DNA of 64,000 bases from Gymnogyps californianus (taxonomy: Eukaryota > Chordata > Aves > Accipitriformes > Cathartidae), in contig NC_059500.1 of the NCBI RefSeq assembly GCF_018139145.2, positions 58,732,607 through 58,796,606 on the forward strand. Reading direction: 5' to 3'. The notes under the pieces are model-generated. The model did not search any database. It had not been told where the DNA came from and was given only the letters and a program-made list of their open reading frames with translations. The position numbers and the translations under genes are program-made. Each line of letters starts with the position of its first letter. Within the stretch, counting starts at the first letter, position 1. Below are positions 39,985-50,922 of the stretch, in pieces.

Positions 39985-40123
39985 CTGTGTATGTTATCTT
40001 GACCAGAAGGGACTACACCCAGGTTTGCTGCCTTCACTAACCTCTCAATTATTACAAGTCTAGCAGAGTTCTGCGGAGCAACAGCTATTGTAGCAGATGT
40101 CTCATTCATTCCTGTCAGCATCC
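39985..40123 (-). CDS. AP3B1: AP3B1 penultimate coding exon
   Basis: This 139-nt exon has an acceptor reading TTTCAG|GG and a donor reading CACAG|GTAA on the minus strand. It begins with the last two bases of a split glycine codon and ends with AG of the split arginine. It encodes 45 full codons: MLTGMNETSA, then a TIAVAPQNSA segment, then a VVPSGQDNIH end. The LTGMNETSA and VPSGQDNIH motifs are shared with mammalian beta-3A. The middle segment, around ARLVIIERLVKAANLG, differs noticeably from human, so this looks like the least conserved part of the ear encoded here. The intron to the terminal exon is about 12.9 kb, the largest complete one in the window. Confidence 0.96.
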
Positions 40124-43100
40124 CTGAAACATTAAGTATTTTATTATGAATACTTGAAGATTTGCTCGCTTATTAAGCATAAAACGAAAATAAGAGACTT
40201 CTAAACAAAAAAACACATTTGCATTAAAAGTTAAATCATTCGTTGAGAAAACAATTTTAGAAGAAATTACATAATTACATTAGTTTAATGTATGACTTGC
40301 AATGCCCTATTATTAGAAACAAACTACTAATAACTGAACAATGATATGTGTGATACTAATGCAACTGTGAAACCAAGATGGTTCTTTTTCACAAAAAGCA
40401 CAACTTAAAAGAAGAATGTAAACACAGAAATGAAATATTAAGTAAGACTGATTTGGAAAAGTCCAGCTTAAGTAAGACCATATACAAAGACACCTTCTAA
40501 TCTTTTAATCATAAACCCACTGCATTTAATTACAATTTCATATCCAATTGCTAAAAATAATCTTGAAATTCAGATAGTAGTCGTTGGTTCAATTTAGTTC
40601 ATGAAGATAAAGTCATCACATTAGAAACTGAGAAATTCAGTTAGTATCCATCTCTCTAAAATTTCATGATAAACTATTTGATTAAAATAATTTGAATATC
40701 ACTACAAAATGGAACATAAATGTCAAGATTATATCCAAACATATGCAAAAAAGACATAAAGAAGGAAATGTTGTTCAAGGACATTTTAACAAAAAACCCC
40801 ACTTTTCTCTTCTATCAACATCCATTGTTTAGAAGAACGATTTGCCGGATGCTCATGTTGATTAAAACCCAACAGTAACACACATAATGTTAAGTTGTAG
40901 TATTTTTACACTATTTTCAGAAGCTGAAAATACAGACAAACAATGGAGCACAGTACTTTAGGCATAAATATGAAGTATCTGAAATCCATGATAACATTAA
41001 CGATGAAAACAATGCAAAAGTCTCAAAAGGCTAATATTTTAGGGCTGCATATACAGTTCTAACCCAGAGCAAATGGCATTAAGATGCTTGATAGAGCAAT
41101 TAAAAAAATAAATCCAACATTTTAATGCACTAGAATGTGCATTAGCTGCTGTCACAAAATAAGAAATAACAAAGTAAAAATGGAACAGCTCATAAGTAAA
41201 TAACGGGATATTTTTGAATATGATCTGCTCTTGAAGAGAACAAAAATAAGCATACAACTTTTATAAAGATCAGCTTTATCTTGGGAATAGAACATTCTGT
41301 TTCAAATTGTTTAACTTCACTATTAGGCAAAAGCTTTAAAAACTACATGCGCAAACTAAAACTGCTTTTAAGCAGAGCACAGGGACTGACATAACACTGC
41401 TGAGAGATGTGTGTACTCATTTAGGATTTAAACCTTCTCCATTAAGCTCTATTGAAGAGCAAATGCTGAATAAATGAATGCAACTATGTTTATGTTAAAA
41501 GCCTGTTTCCCGCAGCATGTAATTAAAGGAAATGTTGTACAAAGCCAGTACTTTTGTCAAGCTCCTGTAAATGGAAAGATGGATAGCACTCAGAGAAGTG
41601 AATGCATTGCTTCATATTTAACCTTAACACTCTTGTCATTAATGGTTTGTCTAACTTGTTCTATAAAAGACAAGGTACTGCTCCATTGAAGTAAAATTAA
41701 AAAAATCAACTAAACCATGCTTTTCAGAACAGAAGATTCATTATCGTCGACTAATGTATTGGCATAAAGCAAAGTAACATCCTATCAAGTAAGGCACACA
41801 TTCAATCTGCCTTTTCACCCCCCTTTATTTTTAACTCATGCTGTTTTATTGTTATAGGCAATTTGTACCACTCAGCATGACAGTGTAAACTGAATCAAGA
41901 TTAATTTACATGCAAAAGAACACTTAGGAGAGCAGCATGGTAAGCAAATGTATTGTCTCGATTGCTGAGGTGGAAAAGAACCTGGAAAGAAAAAAGGGTG
42001 CTCTAATTAAGGGGCATCAAATATGATTGCTCATGGTAGTCAAGGGCCAGAAAATAGTAAATGTCCAACCATTTAAAGAATTAGCAACTTGCTTGTTAGG
42101 AAGACAAGTTGGATATATAAATCTTAATAAAATTAGGTAAACAATTTGTTTACTTAACCAAGGTGTTTATTTTTGTTTGTTGGTTTTTTTTTTTTTGAAA
42201 TGTGAATCAGGTATACACTTTTTAAAAAAATTTGACATAATTATTTTAAAACATGTCCACGGCAGTGGGTGGAAATAGTCTTTATACTTAAAGTAGTTTT
42301 AACTGGCTATTTTAAAAATACCTTCATAAAAATTCTGATTAATATCCAGCTATAACAATCGTATGCCACCTTTAATATTGCTTGAAATGTGAGAATCCAA
42401 GAAAACTCTAGTCAGAGCACAGAGCAGCAATTAATCTGGGTTAACTAACTGATACAATGAAATAACTGTACACATTTTTAGTAATAAAAGGAAATGAAAT
42501 TGGAAAAATTACACTGGTACGTAACAAGGTATGTTAGCTACCAGACTAGTCCTATTCTGAACTAAGGCAAGGGGAGTTTTGCTCCCCTTTTTGCTCCATT
42601 CTAAAAACAGCAGACAAGTAACAATTCGGATACAGAGTTCCCAACAGTACATGTCTCACTCATGCAGAATTCCTGCTACAGAAACTGGACTTTTCATGGG
42701 GATGTGATGTAAAACAGGGCGTAAAATCCTCAGGCCTGAAGATCAGTAAAAATATTTAACCAGAAAGGTAAAGAGTAGCTTGGCAATACCATTTTTATCC
42801 ACTGCTTCCAAATTGTCAATCACAACATCAACCGCTAACTCAGCTGCTGCTCTGGGGAATTACCTCACTGGAGGATTCCCCAGCTCAGGAGGGAAGGGAA
42901 GGGAAGACGGTGTAGCACGGCTAAGCATATCATGCGCAGCATGTGGATAAATCCAGCTTTTGAGGTTCTGCTGCTACCGCTGATAACCTTCACAGCCATG
43001 AATATTCAATAACCTGTCTGTTCCCCTCTCCTTATGCCATCAGGAAGAAAACAGACATATACAAATGTAACAGACAATGCAAAACAGCAGAGTGTAATTG

Positions 43101-45335
43101 AGTAAAGATGTGTAGCAATGAATTGTCTTCTACGTAGCAGTATAATACCAGCTATTTCCTCTTTAGCATTCTTATTAGGTTACACATGCAATTTAGATGT
43201 AAAAATCCCTAAAACCCATACATATTCTCATTCTTCCCCAATATAATCTTGCATTTCTAATATTCTCCTCACTCCTTCACTATTTTTTACCTATTTGTAT
43301 TGGTTGCAAATAAAATAAGGCATCTCCAGGTACAAGACTTGAAACATCTTATGTCCAAAAATGAAAAAAAAAAAGGAAAAAGAAAAAGCATGACAAGTGA
43401 AAAACAAGTTATATAAATCAGATTCATTTGGATAATACAGACAAATTGAAGTTAAACACAAAATAAAATAATATATACCAACTTCTAAATTGCCCTGCAT
43501 TTATTATTGTAATTTGGATTTTTCATTTAGCAAGATCACATAGTAATTCTCCCCAAATGCTAGCTGCTCCTAGATCTTTGTAATAAATACTCATGCAAAA
43601 TTTAGAACTGAGACCTCTATGACCACAAATACTCTGAAAGAGCTGATATCTATAAGAAAAAAAATGCAATAGAAAAGGTTTTTAAACCTGTGGTAAATTT
43701 TCCAGCATCAAGTCCTGCATCAAAGAATGAATTCAGGAAGACAGAGAGGGCGATACAGAAATGCCAAGAGACCTTCATGGATTTACAAATACTTCATATA
43801 AACAAATTTTCAAATAGCTTTATTCAGAGTAGCCTTTCTGCTCTATTAAACATAGCAAACAGCTGCCAGATTTATTCAGACAAATAATCAACAACCATAG
43901 AAGTAAAATGGCAGAAGAAAAAGGAATTTTGGCAACAACTCCACAGAGGACCACAGCTATTCTCCAAGTACACCTCTTCTATGTGCTTGTGGTTCTGTAT
44001 GGCCAGTCAGGAGGAAAAAAAGCCCTCAGTCACAGTAAAACATACAAAAACTCATTCAAAATATCACAAAGCAAGCAAATACAAAAATGGGGCGGGGGGA
44101 GAAGCACAGTAACCTGCCTTCCTTTCACTATAACCTCAGCTACAATTTTTAGAAGGCAACAGTTTAAAATAAATGTGCCACAGCCTCATTCAATCACTCA
44201 CCTTGGTCTGCTGAGCAGGTATAAAGCAGAGAGGCAGGCTTTAGCCAGCAAAGGGTAAGAACAGCAAATAAGTATCAACTGGTTAAGAAAACAAAGCACA
44301 ATCCTAACTTTTCACTGCAGCCATAAGCTTAACTGAAAATGATCTAGGCAATATTTAAACTACTTTCTTAATCATTCAAAAATACAAAAGCAAGAAATGC
44401 TCAAAAGCAATAATTAATAATACATAGCATTACTCATTGGTGTTCTTGACTGCTTGACGGATATACTGAGTTTCTGAGCCTTACACAGCAATGAGACAGG
44501 ATCCCATGGGTATATTCTCATCTCAGTGTGAAGAGATTTACACATGTATATCCCCATACATTGAGATAGATGAGTAAACACTATTACATTTGAATGCATC
44601 CGAAATGTAATCGTTTATATTTTAAAATATCCAAGAATCATATCCAAATTAAGGGTAGGAGTATGGATTATTCCATTTAACACACAGTCAAAGCTAAGTA
44701 CAATTTTCTCTAATTATTTTGTATAAAATATTCAAGTCGCTAAAAGCTCTTACAGAGGTTTGTGTTTGGACTAGCATCAGAAACTCACATTCTTTGAAGA
44801 TGCAACATTAGAAGAATGCAGAAGTGTATAAAACACGTCACCTTTCTAAAACAGTATTCCAACAAGAATATTTTTTTACGTGAACTGTTTGAAAGGAAAC
44901 AGATTAAAATCATCGTCAAAGTAGCTGAGGAACAGGTACACTAATAGTATTTAAAAGTAGCCTTGGAATAAAGACTAGTAAAGACAGACACCATATCAAT
45001 GTATACTTGGTTTATTTCCTTGAGCTGGGATTTCAACTTTCTGCATTACTGCTAGCAGGAAAGACATTCACACTTCATGATAGGAAGCCAAAACTCTCTG
45101 AGCCAAAAGACTGTTTCAGGGTAAAGGGTGGGCTTTGTGCTTTTAAAGGCACACTGAAAAGCTGTCAAATACCACTGCACATACTTTTTAAGATATTTTT
45201 AAATTAAATCATTAGTATCAGACTGAATACTAACAGAGACTAACACAGACAGCTACACTGGAAGCACTTGCTGTATGCTTGGAATTGAAAGGCACACAGC
45301 CCTCTTATCCAAATACATTTACTGAGGCGGCTCAC
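40124..45335 (-). other. AP3B1: AP3B1 intron (about 5.2 kb)
   Basis: AT-rich unique intron sequence. One short hairpin lies at 42852-42883 (9-bp arms, 14-nt loop) and a T13 tract at 42184-42196. No nested gene is supported. An open plus-strand frame at 43908-44258 (116 codons) shows no recognisable domain. Confidence 0.75.
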
Positions 45336-45433
45336 CTTGCTCCTTCTTAAAGTCTTTCTCTGACATAGTGACAGGCAAAAGCAGTTCTCCAACAGGGGGT
45401 TTAATGTTAACATTGAAATGATCATCCTTTGTG
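45336..45433 (-). CDS. AP3B1: AP3B1 third-last coding exon
   Basis: This 98-nt exon has acceptor TTTTCCCAG|C and donor CAAG|GTGAG on the minus strand. The first base completes a cysteine codon (TG|C) and the last base opens a glycine codon (G|GG). It encodes [20 protein letters not shown] and [12 protein letters not shown]. This is the ear-domain stretch containing the conserved PPVGELLLP and [11 protein letters not shown] motifs of beta-3A. Phase is consistent with both neighbours. Confidence 0.97.
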
Positions 45434-47830
45434 CTGGGAAAAGAAAATTACAGAGAATCAACCAAGTGCTTCAACATAGATTAATATATACATATCAACT
45501 CCAAATTTACTATGGAATCTATAAGCAGTGTAAGAACTACCTGCATGATTTCTACCTTGTTAATCCAAAAGCTTGCTAATTTCTTACATCAGTAAAGCTG
45601 ATTCATTTTCTCCAGTACAAATGTAGTATTATTATAGTATGCATGCTCTTATATTTCTGAAAATGTAACTTTTACTCATATAATGTTTATTTGTAATCTA
45701 TAAAGCATCACACTCAAACCAAATGCTTGCAAAGGACAAATTATTATGTATTTTACAATTGCTTTTAAAGAACTGTTATTCACAAATTCGCCCAGAAATA
45801 GGGCTAAACCCAGGAAAGGTATAATTTCAGACAAAAAGGATTATTATTGTCTGAAAAACCCCCAAACAAACCAAACAATAAGTTTAGGAGTAAAAAAGAA
45901 GTATCTTTGATCGCTTCAATTTTGCAACATTTTGTATATTTAAACAAAAACACACAGCATATTGGTTGATGTAAAAGCACACTGGAAAATTGCAGAATTT
46001 GAGGCAGTTTTCATAACAGCAGAGAGTTAAAAAAATTACTATCAGTAGTAGCATACTACTATCAAATGCTATAGATTCCTCCTTAAGAAATACATACCAT
46101 ACAGTGAACTTGCTCTCCCTACCCATTCAATTCTCTGAGTTTACAACTATCTCGTCTTGGAGTTCTCCAAGTCTACAGAAACTCAAGATATATCCACTCT
46201 GCTATGTTTGATTGGCTAACATAAGGGATCCGGCTAGCAATTCAGGATTAGTACATCCAGTCAGAATCCTTGTTAATGCTTTGGGCATGAGAAATTTTTA
46301 GAAAAGAACAATTTTTTTTTTTTTGCTGATGTACCGAATAGTCAATACATACTGATTGCTGATATGCCTCAGATTTCCTACTTAAATATAACAATACAAT
46401 CATTAGAATGGAAAATATATTTCATCAATAAATATCCATGGTATTTAAATTAACCTCAAACATGTGTTACTGATTTTTTATAACTCTGCAACTTCAAAAG
46501 TCTGAAATAAGATAGACTGATGGAAAAAACAGCACTAGATCAATAATACAGAAAAAATATGGGTCTCCCTCCTAAAGATGCAAGATAAGCCACCTGAAAA
46601 CAGGAAAACATTTTATGGTACTATTACTTAAAATTTTAATACTGACCATAATTACCCAATTTCACACACAAATGCTTAGGAACTAGTACACTCTTACTTT
46701 CTGACTTCTGATGTGTTATAATTGTGCTTATGGATGCAATCTCAAGTATGGGCTTTACAAATAAAATGCAGCATTAATGCTAACTTTGTTGAAAATTATT
46801 ATTTAGTAAACATACAGTGAAACAATCCCTTCAAACCTGGCTAGTATTTTCTTTACAAATAATTATTTATGAAGTGCTGCTTTTAAAAATTGGCTTAGCT
46901 AAAAAAAATCCCACTTTTTTTCCCCTATACTACTTTAAATACCATCCATCTCTAAAGGCATTAGCATACTAAAAGACCAGGGATTGTTTGACTGGCTGGC
47001 CTGATCAAGTGCACTGTAAAATAAGAAAGTAATATTTTTTTCTTTAATTTTTCCTTTGAAAACAGATCAAGAACTCCATCTGCTTAAGAGCTGAAGGAAG
47101 GGTCTTTAATCAACTGCCTCATAACTTTCTGCTGTTTATGTATACTACTTGGACTATATGACTAAAACTTTTAACAATGCCTTCATTGGTATTGTTCAAC
47201 TGATCATTCAACCAATGTTATCTTTCATATTTAAGCAAGATGTGCACTACATAATTCAGCATAAAACAGATAAACAGTTTTGTGTACAATGATTCATGTC
47301 CTACATTGACTGGACATGCCTTTTGTACATAAACTTGACTTATAACATCAATGATTAGACTGCTTTGAAATACTTACAATAATCTTTTCACAATAAGAAT
47401 GAATAAAAGCATGAGCATAGCTTGGGTTTTATATGGCTGTAACTGCTCAAGAGGACCACTTGACACCTCTGCTGTTAACAAACATTCCACTTCCCTTTTC
47501 CCTAGTGATTAAAAAGCTAATAGATATTCTTTGATAAACCATGAACTCTTCATAGTCTGCAAGCAGAAATTCTCATGGCTAGCTGTTCTTCAAAACCACT
47601 TTGTTCTTAATTTCACTTTAGCCAGCATCTGGTTTACTTTGCATTAGTTTACTTTCAGTGTACTTCAGTAAATTTATTTTTCAGCCAGAGAAAATCATCC
47701 TCCCTTTTATCATTCTCTTTATCACACACTTTACAGGCTAAATATACAGCTTTTGTTTATTGATCTGCATCTCTTTTATTACATCTTTATATTAGAGATC
47801 TAGTAATATCTAATGTAACAAAAGTAATTT

Positions 47831-47985
47831 CATAGTTCCATAGAACCATACAACAATTCAGGTCGGAAGGCGTGTCTGGAAATCACCTGGTCCTACTTCC
47901 TGCTCAACCCAGGGCCACCTTAGTTCACATTGCTCAGGGCCTTGTCCATTTGAGCTCCGAGTATCTCCAAAGATGGAGATTTCAT
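47831..47985 (-). mobile_element. CR1 LINE fragment in AP3B1 intron
   Basis: The plus strand begins CATAGTTCCATAGAACCATA, a decayed complement of the CR1 ATTCTATG terminal repeats. It continues with GGTCGGAAGG, TCACCTGGTCCTACTTCCTG, TTGCTCAGGGCCTTGTCCAT and GAGTATCTCCAAAGATGGAG, all standard CR1 blocks in the right order. It is a 5'-truncated copy in minus orientation, the same orientation as AP3B1. It lies in the intron between the 45336 and 54627 exons. Confidence 0.87.
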
Positions 47986-49128
47986 CAGATATCTAATGTA
48001 TACGTTTAATAATAAAATTGAGTCTTGCAGTACAACTACATAATTTTCCCCAATACCTAGTAAACTAAATTCCAGTGTATTTAACTTATTTATTTATACT
48101 TTGAATACCATAATTAGTATAAATGATGTTTAAACAAAAAACTGCAGAAGTGGTTTGAAGCTTGAACATTAACATTTAAGAACCTGGCAGACAATTGGTT
48201 CAAGCTGCACTGAAACATCTCTCAGGTGGTGTTGCTCTAACTTTCCTGGATGATCAACCTGAAGAAGCTTATCAGAAAAAAAGCAAAGTTTCTCAAGCCA
48301 ACAAAACATAACTGATTTTGGATTTCAAAAATTAAAGATTGCAATTGCTGGTATTAGCAAGTGCAACTGATAAGTTACATCCTTAGTAGAACATGTATGC
48401 TTAATGAGAAGTCTGCAGAAGGAAGCTCTAAAAGAATCAAACAAATAGGGATGTCTGAGAACAATACCTCGCCCTAGTTCGCAAAATCTTTTTTGTATTT
48501 AATTGTGAATGTAGGGCCAAATAATGTTAGACATCATTACTCTTACTGTTGCCTTAATAACTGTTAAACTGTACATATTGTATTTTTAAAAGACTTACAC
48601 CACTTTTATGATGTAATTCCAAGGATCACATGAATTTATCTTGTGATGTACCCAATTAAGATGAACAAATGAGAGATGATAATGCTCCCACAGGAACACA
48701 GGGAGACTTACCATCTCCGTGATAAATGACACTGCAAGACTAACATTCAATCCTTTAGAAGATGCGCGGTTTTAACTTTTCTTCAGATGGCTGCAGTGGG
48801 AGCAGCTAGCACCTGTCATTTGAAACGACTGTCCATTTTCCTTATTCCCTCTCTCTTCCCTCAATTTTTTTTTTTAAAGGTTTGGCTCCAAAGGGTTCCT
48901 GGGAAAGAAGTTCTCTGCCTTAACAAAAACTTGAGGACAATGATGGCAACATCTTCTTTAAAATTAATACAAATAGTATTATCACTTGTGAATGAGTTCT
49001 TACAAGATTCCACAATGGCAGTCTCTAAAGTCTTAATTTTCAAAGCTTTTTAAAAATTATTATTCTAACAAGAGGCTGTGGAATATTCTTCTTGATATTT
49101 ATATTATGCTTTTTTGTTTCACTCCTAG

Positions 49129-49350
49129 TACCTGCTTGACCCAGAATACATCTACCCAAAACCAGCTCCTTATTTTTGTCTTGTATTCAACAGGTCTCCA
49201 CAGATGATAAAAAAAAGAATGGAAGAGGAAGAGCAACACACTAAGTTCCTGCAAAACACGGAATGGAGAAGTCTAGGAGACTTTGCTCATAGTCTTGCTG
49301 AAGAACGGAACAGACAGCATCCTTTTATAAGAAAAAGGCCAGGGCGATAG
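49129..49350 (+). other. Candidate unannotated terminal exon antisense to AP3B1 (73 codons plus stop)
   Basis: A continuous frame without stops follows the acceptor TTGTTTCACTCCTAG (AG at 49127-49128) and ends at TAG 49348-49350. A second strong acceptor, ATTTTTGTCTTGTATTCAACAG, would start the exon at 49194. The second half is hydrophilic and protein-like: RMEEEEQHTKFLQNTEWRSL, then a GDFAHSLAEERNRQHPFIRK stretch ending KRPGR. I do not recognise the family. It lies inside the intron between the 45336 and 54627 AP3B1 exons, on the opposite strand, just 5' of a CR1 tail. It could be the last exon of a nested gene, a retrocopy fragment, or a chance open frame; open frames of 60-120 codons occur by chance elsewhere in this AT-rich window. 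No upstream exon was identified. Confidence 0.25.
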
Positions 49351-49367
49351 AAGAAATGAGAGTAGTT

Positions 49368-49476
49368 GATCATGCACTTAGAGACATGGTTTAGTGGTGG
49401 ACTTGGCAGTGTTGGGTTAACGGTTGGACTCAATCTTAAAGGTCTTTTCCAACCTAACTGATTCTATGATTCTATG
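49368..49476 (+). mobile_element. CR1 LINE 3' tail in AP3B1 intron
   Basis: This short, strongly 5'-truncated CR1 copy ends in two perfect ATTCTATG units (49461-49476), the hallmark CR1 3' terminus. It is preceded by GGTTTAGTGGTGGACTTGG, GGGTTAACGGTTGGACTC and AAAGGTCTTTTCCAACCTAA. It is antisense to AP3B1. Its 5' edge lies within about 20 bp of the TAG that ends the open segment at 49129-49350. Confidence 0.88.
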
Positions 49477-49858
49477 TCCAGCTTTGCTTTTTCCAGGTCA
49501 GTTATCTATCTTGATATAATTGCTTTCTGGAACTGGGCCAACTGAATACTTTAGAGTAATGACGAGAAGAGTACCGGATTGCTTGTCTTAATATCCCACA
49601 TCTGTAAACAACTTGGTGATCTGCTGACAAAGCACTAGGGAAAGAAACAGCAAGGAACAAGTGAAAATGCAAGTGACAGTGATCTGAAGACAGTCCTGCA
49701 TCTCTAACATTAGCTTTTAATATATTCCATAACATATTCTACTGCATAATTTTAATCAGATGCTTTTGTGCAAGCATCTACACCTGAATGCATGCTTGCA
49801 CTCAATACAAAGACCGATGGCTATGCAACTGATCCTCTTCATTTCCTCCTCTTTGCAG

Positions 49859-49903
49859 GTAGAAGTTCTGCTTGGGAAGATTCCTACATCAACACAGAGT
49901 GAG
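49859..49903 (+). other. Splice-bounded open 45-nt segment (possible mini-exon)
   Basis: The segment lies between acceptor TTTCCTCCTCTTTGCAG and donor GAG|GTAAGA and is open in phase 0 (VEVLLGKIPTSTQSE). Its length is a multiple of three. It may be a pseudo-exon; such acceptor-donor pairs occur by chance in long introns. Confidence 0.15.
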
Positions 49904-50838
49904 GTAAGAGAATTTCAAGCTGCAAAAAATCTCTTCCTTGGAAAACAAAATTTAGAGCAAAAGCTTTTACGATAAGGTAGAACCTGCAGACAGCAGGCTG
50001 AACAAGATTTTCAAATCTCATTCATGGAATTTATTTCATTTAAGAAAATGCTAGATTCTTCCTGCGACACCAACCTCTTCTGAAGTAATCAGCAAAGTGC
50101 TCTCTTCATACAGTCCAGGGCAGACGAGGTGAACAGGCAGCTTTCTTTTCTATCAGCAGAACAACAGTAGAAGAGTATGTACAGGGTCCTAGCTCTTCTA
50201 ATAACACTGGGACATAGGAAACGCCCATATAAGGTAACCAGCCCATGCTTGTAAAAACCTCTGTCACATGTCACACTATTTTCCCATGATCTCATTATTC
50301 TGAGCAAGAATGGAAGGCATAGAATTTGTTGCTTTCATTCCATTTATCTTTCCTCTTGGGAGTGCTGATTGTACTCTTTGCACTTAAACCTTGAGAAAAC
50401 TAGGGGAAGAGATGCATGGCATGGACACGTTCCCTATGCCAAGTTGTTTCAAAGAGAGCTAAACAACATCCTGCATACTTTTCAAAACAATGGGGAGAAG
50501 AAAACAGGTTCTCCATAAATTAATTTTATCTTCAAAGCTGTGGTTCTTTCATGGCTTTGGGAACAGCTAAGAGAATTTAGAAAGAGGGGATGAAACGAAT
50601 AGGGAAGAAGAGGTAAGGAAAAGGTTCTTTCTCCAGCTCTCAACGTTGTAAAGAGGACATCTCCCCTTCACCTTCAGTCACTCATCAGACACCTACAAGA
50701 AGCTGGAGATTTGCCTACTGGGTTTTACAAATGCAGACAGGAATCCGAAATGCTAAATACATGTACACTAAATAGGATAAGGGCATGTATATGCTGTAAC
50801 CCTCTGTCTCTGTAACTTTCCTTGCCTTTCTTCTCTAG

Positions 50839-50922
50839 GGATTCAAATGCCTTCATTCCAAGGATCCAAGGCCAAATTCTGACAAAGCTCCCAAATCTTT
50901 GTTCAGACATCTAAGGAAACTG
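50839..50922 (+). other. Splice-bounded open 84-nt segment (possible mini-exon)
   Basis: The segment lies between acceptor TTGCCTTTCTTCTCTAG and donor AAACTG|GTAAGC and is open in phase 0 (28 codons, GFKCLHSKDPRPNSDKAPKS and then LFRHLRKL). It sits about 0.9 kb downstream of the 45-nt candidate, on the same strand and in the same phase. There is no homology I recognise. Confidence 0.15.
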
